A stretch of DNA of 64,000 bases from Mercurialis annua (Eukaryota; Streptophyta; Magnoliopsida; Malpighiales; Euphorbiaceae), in contig NC_065576.1 in assembly GCF_937616625.2 (NCBI RefSeq), forward strand, positions 6,822,501 to 6,886,500. The letters run 5' to 3'. The notes below the pieces were generated by a model that saw nothing but the letters and a program-made list of their open reading frames with translations, was not told the origin of the DNA and did not search any database. Of the stretch, positions 56,616-64,000 are shown piece after piece. A program made the position numbers and the translations under genes. Every line of letters begins with the position of its first letter. Within the stretch, counting starts at the first letter, position 1.

Positions 56616-59600
56616 CTAGCGTTAGGCCCATGCGCTGCATGGTATTTATTTGATTCTTTTACTAATATCTTCTATTAAATTTGTAATAAATAACTTTTTA
56701 GTAGGGAATAATATTTATTATTGAATAGGCAGGTGGCAATTTATTATATAAATTGAGATTATATTATTTTTATATATTCTGTTATTAAATTATTGAATGT
56801 AATTTAACTTTTTTTGAAGATAATCAAATCAAATCAAAATAATTGTGGTAAATTGAGAGTGAAATGTGATAACTAAAGGCAAGTATAAAATATAAAAGAG
56901 ATTGTCACTAGGCAAATTGATAAAATATATCTTTTTGCAGAATAATTATCTACTGTTTCAAGCCAAAAAAATATAAATTTATTGATAATTTAAATATTAT
57001 ATTTTTATATTTTCAACAACCTTCAAGAAGCATATATTTCAGATGACGCAATTCGTAAACACCATAAGATTAGAATGTGTAAATTAATTAATATAATAGT
57101 TTAACTGATTTAATGTATCATATAAAATACATTAAATATTAATTTTTTTTTCAATCATATCATAGCATCCAATTAATATTAATATGTTAGCAAAAATAAA
57201 AATAAAATAATATCAGTAATTTTACTAAATTAGACTAATAAATATATTAATACATTAAATAAGGCTAAGTTTATTATACCGAATTAAAATAAATGATACA
57301 AAATTTTAGAAGAAACAAAATTACCATTTTAGATTATAAAACCAAAAAATAGGTTTAAATTATCAAATTTACCAAACCAATTAAAAAGAATTGTTTCAAA
57401 TTTTTATAAAAAAATAAAAAAAAATATAAGTAATTTAAAAAAAGTTCAAATTAGCAAATCATCAATTGATATATTAAATTCTCAAATCTTACCAATGCAA
57501 ATAAAAAAAAAGAATGTTATCAAATTTAAAAAAAAAAAAATCATAATAATTGCATTTTATTTCATTTGTTGGTATACAAATAAAAGAGAAGGTTGTATGT
57601 ACTACAATTAGATAATTTAATAAATCTCTTATAATTAATATTAATTACAACGGAAATTCAATAGATTTAATTCATTATTTGTTACTAAAATTTAAGATGT
57701 TAATTTTTTTATTAATATTATCTTTTCAATTTTTTTTCAATTGTAAAGTAATCATAAAAAATTCAATAAGATTGTCTTAGTAATTTTATAAAATTAGGTA
57801 ATAATTTATTCATTAAATTTGACAATTTTTTCTTACTAAATGAAAACAAATGATGTACTAATTAAAAAGATATTACCAATATAGATTAGGAAGTGTCAAT
57901 CAATTTAATTTACTGAACATATATTTTAGATTAAATTTTTTTTTTCTTTCCAATCTTATCACTTAATTAAGATAATATTAATTATGTTACTAAAATCAAA
58001 TAAAATAGTATTAATAATTTTACCAAGTTAGATTAACAAACCAATCTTACCATACCAAAATAAAAGGAACATATAACAATTCAAAAGAAAAATATATATT
58101 TGTTTGGATAACCCAATAAATAAAATATTACTTAATTAAAAAATCATTACTTCAAATTAGTATGAGCTACTTAATTAAGATAAAAATATAAATTATAATC
58201 TAATTAACATTGAATTATTAGAATTATTAAATATATATATAAATGTTAGTAATTAAAAGATAATGTCACATGAAGTCTTATATTGATGATTATAAAAAAC
58301 ATTATGTATATTTGAAACGTAAGTTTAATTTTCTTTTTCTTAATATTTAATTTATCTTAAAGTAATTGCTTTAAGTAAAAACCATAAATGAGATAAAAAT
58401 AATCAAATTGTTATTATCATATCATAATCAAATTCATTGTCTAATAAAAACTTTTGGCAAAGAGAAAACTATTTACCAAATAAATTAAAATTATTGATAT
58501 ATTATTTATATAAACAAATTCAATATTGCTAATACCTATAAGAAAACTTCGGCCTCCACCTACAAAATCTTCTCCAGCACCGAGGAAGAGGCTCTTATCA
58601 TGCATAAAATATGTTTTTTAAGAGATATTTTTATGTACATAACCTAACAGAAAAAAAAACTAAGAACTTATTTGAATCCTACTTCTTTGTAGTTCTTGTT
58701 CAATTTGAATTTATATAATTCTACTTAATTTTAATCGTTAAACACAAACCTGCAATCATTAAACAAGAAAGTTAAAACTAAGCATGTAATTTTATAACAA
58801 TAGAACAAAAGGCAAAAAACTAAAACAATTAAATAATTTTAAAATAATTTTTTTATAGTGAATAAGAGAAGAAATAGAAAATTTACCTAAGAAAAAAAAG
58901 ATAAAAGCTATGGATATATATAGTGGTGATTTAAGGGTAAATCAATCTTTTATCATTAATACATATGAAATTGTTTAGGCTTCTAGATTTTTAAAAAAAG
59001 CAATCAATAGTTTTCAAAGAAAAAATTCAACGATTTTACTATGGCATATGAAAAGCTAAAATCCTAATAAGGTATATTTTTAATAATTAGCATTTATAGC
59101 TAGGTTGATTAAAAAATAACATAAATGTGAGTTAATTGTTTCCATATTAGGTTATTAACTTACAAATGTAGTTAACAAATCAATTAATGTAATGTTAATT
59201 ATTCATAAAAAATATAATATTAATTTTAAATTTTAAATATTTTAAATTTATATAATTTTTTTCATATAGTTCTATATGTCATTCTATATTTTTAATATTC
59301 TACAGCTTTTTATTTTCATATAATTCCATGTTTCATTCTATAATTTTAATATTTTATAGTTTTTTATTTTCATATAATTGTATATGTCATTTTATATTTT
59401 TAATATTCTACAATTCTATAGTATTAATTTTTATTTGATTGCATTGAAAACAAATCAATAAATAAGGTAAGAATTGGCAATTAATTGTTAACGTTTATAG
59501 TAATTAAAAGAAATATTGTGGGAGTGATTATGTGTGATGTTATCATTTGTGATAGTAATAATTGTTTTTAGCATTCATAGCTCTAAATTAGAGGTTACTA

Positions 59601-60189
59601 ATTTATGTTTGATAGTGTTTATATTAATAATTTTATAATGTTTATTTATACCAATTCTAAAAAAAAGAATAAGCATGACACTTTTAAAATACAACAATAT
59701 TTTTTTTGCTATATATAATTTAGCTAATATCAGTTGTATAAGTTATAACCGAATCATTTTATAAAATTACATGTACATGCAAATTACTTAATATTTTTGA
59801 TTCAAATAAATAAATTATTTATTTCGACAATATTTAAAAAAACTGTTGTAAATTTATTCGTATTTTAAAGTTTTCCATTCACTTTTTCATTTTTAATGGT
59901 AAATTATATTATATTTTATAAAACTTCATCACCTATGCATTTGTTATTTCCTTTCAAAAATTATAGAATTAATTATATAGGTAGGAAATATAATTGACAG
60001 TAATTAGATGATTTTTCCACTAAGACACTTACCATTATTAAAAATGATTCAATATTAAGGGAATTAATAATTCAAAATTATTAAAGGTATAAAGAGATAT
60101 TATGAATATGGAATATATAAGAGTCATTGTAATAATGCCACATGTCAATCAAAGGGAGAAAACGTCCTGCTTTATATATATATAGTAGA
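56616..60189 (-). mobile_element. Non-autonomous Helitron
   Basis: On the minus strand the element begins TCTACTATATATATATAAAG with a host A before it (60190). It ends CCTAACGCTAG with a host T after it (56615), so it lies between A and T as Helitrons do. Eight nt before CTAG is a hairpin CCATGC-AGC-GCATGG (56628-56642), the usual 3' terminator. No target duplication and no terminal inverted repeats, as expected. The 3.57-kb body is AT-rich; I saw no Rep/helicase motifs and no captured exon. Confidence 0.8.
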
Positions 60190-61130
60190 TATGGTCATCT
60201 CAGGCTCAAGTCTTCTCTCTTTTTATAATATTAATAAATATTTATATTATTCTATTTTCTTCCAAAAAGTGGTTAACCTAAAGCAACAATTCAGTTCATA
60301 AATATTTAAAGAATGCAATATTTTTACACATATAATCAACATTTATCATCCAAGTTCTTAAACAGTAGTAGTCATATACTATTCACAAAATGTTACAGAA
60401 GAAGCATATGATAGTTTGAAACTTTGAATAACAATGTCATTTTGTTTCAAAATGATTGCAATTTAGCTAAATATTCAACAACAAAATTTGTTAATTAACC
60501 ATAATTAATGGAGTTTTACAGTACAGACAATAAACTCCATTTTCATGAAGTTGCATCCATAGTAACAGACAAGAAGAGAGACAAAAATGAAGGGTTCCTC
60601 CGCCCATGTAATATTGAACCTAAATTAATTAAGATATAGATAATTAGCCCCACACCACCAATAATGTTGTTTTAGTACTAATTTAACACTAATGTATAAA
60701 TAATCAATTTGGATTATTCTAATTTAAATTTCCTTTCACCGCCTTCCCTCCTATGCCCCTCATCTAACTTCCCCGTTTGAAGTCAAATCTTTCTTATCAA
60801 CCAACCCTTTCTTCCTCAGATTTTTCGCTTCCGACATACTTTTTCGTCGCTGCGTCTTAAAGATAATTTCTTCGGTTAATTATGATCTCTTAGAATTTTT
60901 TCTAATATTGAATTTTTCAGCTGAAAGGGCAAGTTTTGGTTCTCGATTCGATTTCAAATTAAGTAGCAGAGAATAAACAAGTATAGCTATAGATGCTGAT
61001 TTAAACATGAAACAGAAGAAAAGGCATGGTTAAGCTAGTGAAGCACAGGAAAACTTACAAGTTGCAGAAGTAGCTGGTCTGATAATGAGGTTGATGATCC
61101 AATGGAGCAACCTCGATTTAAGATGAGAAG
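60190..61130. other. SYMRK upstream region
   Basis: Expected to contain the promoter and 5' leader. A pyrimidine-rich stretch at about 60730-60860 (CTTTCACCGCC, CCCTTTCTTCC) resembles a transcribed leader. No separate gene recognised; transcription start not determined. Confidence 0.45.
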
Positions 61131-64000
61131 ATGATGGCAGAACAGCAGAACTGGATCATCAAAGGTCTTGAGTGTTTCTTTTGTTGCCTGTTCATTCTCA
61201 TCAGTTCGACTCTTGCTAAAGACGGTTAGTATTCGTACATATAAATTGAAGATCATAAATTGTTAAATGCAGAAAAATGGAAGGAACAATTTAATTTCTT
61301 AATAGTCTTATGCTAAAACTTGTAGTTAATTCAGCTTAAGCATAAACTTGCATACAAAACCTTTCACCGAAAAGACAGCGTCTTAATGACCTAAAAATCT
61401 GTTTGCAGGAATCGTAAGCATCAAATGCTGTGCCGCACCAAATTCTAGAGATAAAAGTTTCATAAACTGCATATCAGATTATGGATTGTACCCAGATAAT
61501 GCAACTTGTGAGAAAATAACAAGAGCAGAAGCCAACTTTACAGGTTATGATAAAGTTGGGGTTTTCTATAGTAATTCAGGAAAGAGATGTTACGGCTTAC
61601 CAACCATTAAGAACCAAGATTATCTGATACGAGCTAATTTCCTTTATGGAGATCTGGTGGGCTCTGCCCTCGATGTTTTGATTGATATCTCAAAAGTTAG
61701 CACAACCAAATCGTCCGAGGATTCACAGGTCGAGGGCATTTTCAAAGCTAATGGCAAGTATACAGACTTTTGCTCACAACACAGCAAGGCAGATCCACAT
61801 ATTTCAGAGCTTGAACTCAGACCTCTGGCCGATTCCAAGTATTTACAGGAAAATGCGTCAAATGTTTTAAAGTTGATCGGCAGAAATGACGTAGGAAATG
61901 TAGGAGTTGCTATCAGGTATATCTTTCAAAGTTCTACTTATGGAAAGAAATTTAAGTACTGAACATAAATGGATAATACCGGAAGTATTCAAAGTAGAAA
62001 AATTGTATAAAAGGCCAATGCTAGTCTCCTGAGACTGCACTATCTAAAAAAATTAAAAGCTAAGAGACAGCATTAGGCATTTGAGTCATTAAGAGCCTGG
62101 AAGAACAAAATGAACATTAGCAAAGTTATTCCAAGAACATTAGCCAATAACAAAAATGAACAAAAACACGGCAATACTTTAGAATGAGAATATGCAAGTT
62201 TTTCCACATACACAACCTTCTAGGCCACTAACCTCATCACCCCTTCTTCTTAGACTTTAGTCGAGTCAGCAACAACAAAAATAACCATTTTCTATCCCGG
62301 AAATTCCTTAAAAACAAAATTTATGCATTTACTTCAGTCGATATAAGATAGTAGTAGAATTTTACTTTATGAAATACATCATGATTTTGTATTCTATTTA
62401 AGAAACAGTGTAGGATTTGTAAGTATAGAGAATTTTCAATTACTAAAACATATTACCTATATGCTTTCCAATTTCAGGTACCCAGTTGACAAACTCGATA
62501 GAATTTGGAAAAGTCCTGATCCCAGACTAGTTTCCGTATCACCGGATGCAGTGCCAGTCCAAGCCAACACTACTATTGACAATGCTAGCACAACAGTGCC
62601 TGTTGAAGTTCTCCAAAGTGCTCTAACACATACAGACAGATTAGAGTTTCTACACAAAAATATTGATGCAGAAGAGCACAATTATACATTGTTCCTCTAC
62701 TTTTTAGAGCTCGATTCTAATGCAACTGGACAAAGGGTGTTTAGCATCTTTATCAACAATGAAATGAAGCATGAGAATTTTCACATATCAGTTGATGGGT
62801 CAAATTATAATGAAGTTGTGCTGACTGTCACAGCAACCGCGTCTCTAAATTTGACTCTAGTAAAGGTCACAAATGAGTCTCACTTTGGACCCCTATTAAA
62901 CGCATATGAGATCCTACAGGTGAAGCCATGGGTTCAAGGAACCAACCAGCAAGATCGTAAGTTCAACAAATGCAACCTATTACATCACAAGTTTTACTTC
63001 ATTCACACTTGACTAGTACTTCAGGTAGTCTGTTATGCCTATTTTTATATAACTGCGTTCTCTTTTCAGAGGATGGCATAAAGCAGATAAGAGCTGAGCT
63101 GCTTCATCATAACAAAGAAAACGATGTGCTGCAGAGATGGTCAGGAGACCCGTGTCTTCCTCTTTCTTGGGAAGGTCTGACATGCGAATTAATGAATGGG
63201 TCCCAAGTAATCACCAGGCTGTATGTTCTTTCAATTTCCTTTAAAGAAAGAATCATTGTTCTAAGACACATGAGATTCTGTGCACTCACACTAACAGGCT
63301 AGCTTCTATTCCTCAATATTATGTAGCAAGATTTTCTAATATTTTATAATGATATCCAGGGACATTTCCTCGAGTAGTCTTCACGGACCATTTCCTGCTA
63401 TAACTGGGCTGAACTACCTAACAGAGCTGTATGATTTATGTTATTTACTAGCATTGTTATATAGAAAATGATGCTATTAGCTTATGCACATCACACATAC
63501 GAGCTCATAACCATCTGATGAGAGCAAATATTTTCATCAATGGTTGTAAGATCATATGCATGTGCTTTTTTTTTATCAGCTTCAGCATATTGATGCTTTT
63601 CTTGATAGCACCATAATTTCTCATCTTTTTTTTGTATGTAGAAATGGCAGCAACAACCATTTCACTGGCCGCATACCATCATTCCAATCATCATCCACCA
63701 CGTTAACATCAGTGTAATTTCCATTTCTCATGTCTTCAATTAGTCTAATAACTTTCTGTTTACATCATATCACATGCAAATTAGAGGAATCAAAGATTTT
63801 AAGCATTTAGTCTAGAGAAAACAAATATTAATCTTCTTATATTACGATATGGGTTTCATGGTTGAAAATTTTCTAGTAGTAAATTTAGTGATTTGCATTT
63901 CATTTACTCATTCCAATGTCTGATGCAAATACAATTATCAGGGATCTGAGACACAATGATCTAATTGGATCTCTTCCAATTTCATTAACCTCACTGCCAC
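61131..64000 (+). CDS. SYMRK: SYMRK symbiosis receptor-like kinase, 5' part (truncated by window end)
   Basis: Exons 61131-61224, 61409-61916, 62478-62956, 63070-63220, 63360-63428, 63642-63713 and 63942 onward, all with GT-AG ends and continuous phases; 477 residues are visible. The start is the ATGATGGCAG at 61131, followed by a hydrophobic signal peptide (CFFCCLFILISSTLA). A malectin-like domain follows, with SGKRCYGLPTIKNQDYLIR, ALTHTDRLEFLH and FGPLLNAYEILQ, then the GDPC motif (residues 386-389, RWSGDPCLPLSWEGLTC) and three LRR-type units, two encoded by 69- and 72-nt exons. This is the diagnostic SYMRK ectodomain; GDPC is required for ectodomain cleavage in Lotus. SYMRK (DMI2/NORK) acts in the plasma membrane upstream of nuclear calcium spiking in AM and nodule symbiosis. 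Transmembrane and kinase parts lie beyond the window. SYMRK-like RLKs such as ShRK are less likely given the close ectodomain match. Confidence 0.92.

Overview
This window is nuclear DNA from a flowering plant, almost certainly a eudicot. It has AT-rich intergenic sequence, short-exon genes with GT-AG introns, LTR retrotransposons primed by initiator-methionine tRNA, SINEs, a LINE, a Helitron and many small terminal-inverted-repeat elements. Two arbuscular-mycorrhiza (AM) symbiosis genes, STR and SYMRK, point to an AM-forming host. Brassicaceae are therefore unlikely. The species cannot be named from sequence alone.

Layout. 1-8.5 kb: no host gene; three Mutator-like (MULE) miniature elements with 9-bp target-site duplications (TSDs), one carrying a nested hAT-like element, plus a Stowaway-like element and a LINE copy with a 15-bp TSD. 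8.5-18.2 kb: a young non-autonomous LTR retrotransposon with 2.35-kb LTRs and no recognisable pol, nested inside another small MULE-type element. 21.5-30.2 kb (+): a complete six-exon GH3 beta-xylosidase gene (BXL6-like). Its first intron holds an intact antisense Ty1/copia element with LTRs that look identical, and its third intron appears to be GC-AG. 32.6-33.7 kb (+): a three-exon CYSTM microprotein gene. 34.9-39.7 kb (-): an eight-exon GRDP (DUF1399) gene with an expanded Gly/Cys tail. 43.9-47.3 kb (-): a six-exon gene for an At4g37920-like, probably plastid, protein. 47.8-48.6 kb: a MULE-type element with an internal array of GC-rich hairpins. 51.4-54.4 kb (+): STR, a half-size ABCG transporter. 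56.6-60.2 kb (-): a non-autonomous Helitron. 61.1 kb to the window end (+): the 5' part of SYMRK (signal peptide, malectin-like domain, GDPC motif, first LRRs). Its kinase half lies outside the window.

How the genes relate. STR and SYMRK are consecutive genes on the same strand, about 6.7 kb apart. SYMRK acts at the entry of the common symbiosis signalling pathway; STR acts late, at the periarbuscular membrane. This adjacency is the most interesting feature of the window. GRDP and the At4g37920-like gene are also neighbours and, from memory, so are their Arabidopsis counterparts. The other genes have unrelated housekeeping, cell-wall or stress roles.

Exon boundaries were assigned by hand from splice consensus, reading-frame continuity and remembered family conservation. 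Each full gene gives an uninterrupted frame. Homology names come from recognition, not a database search.
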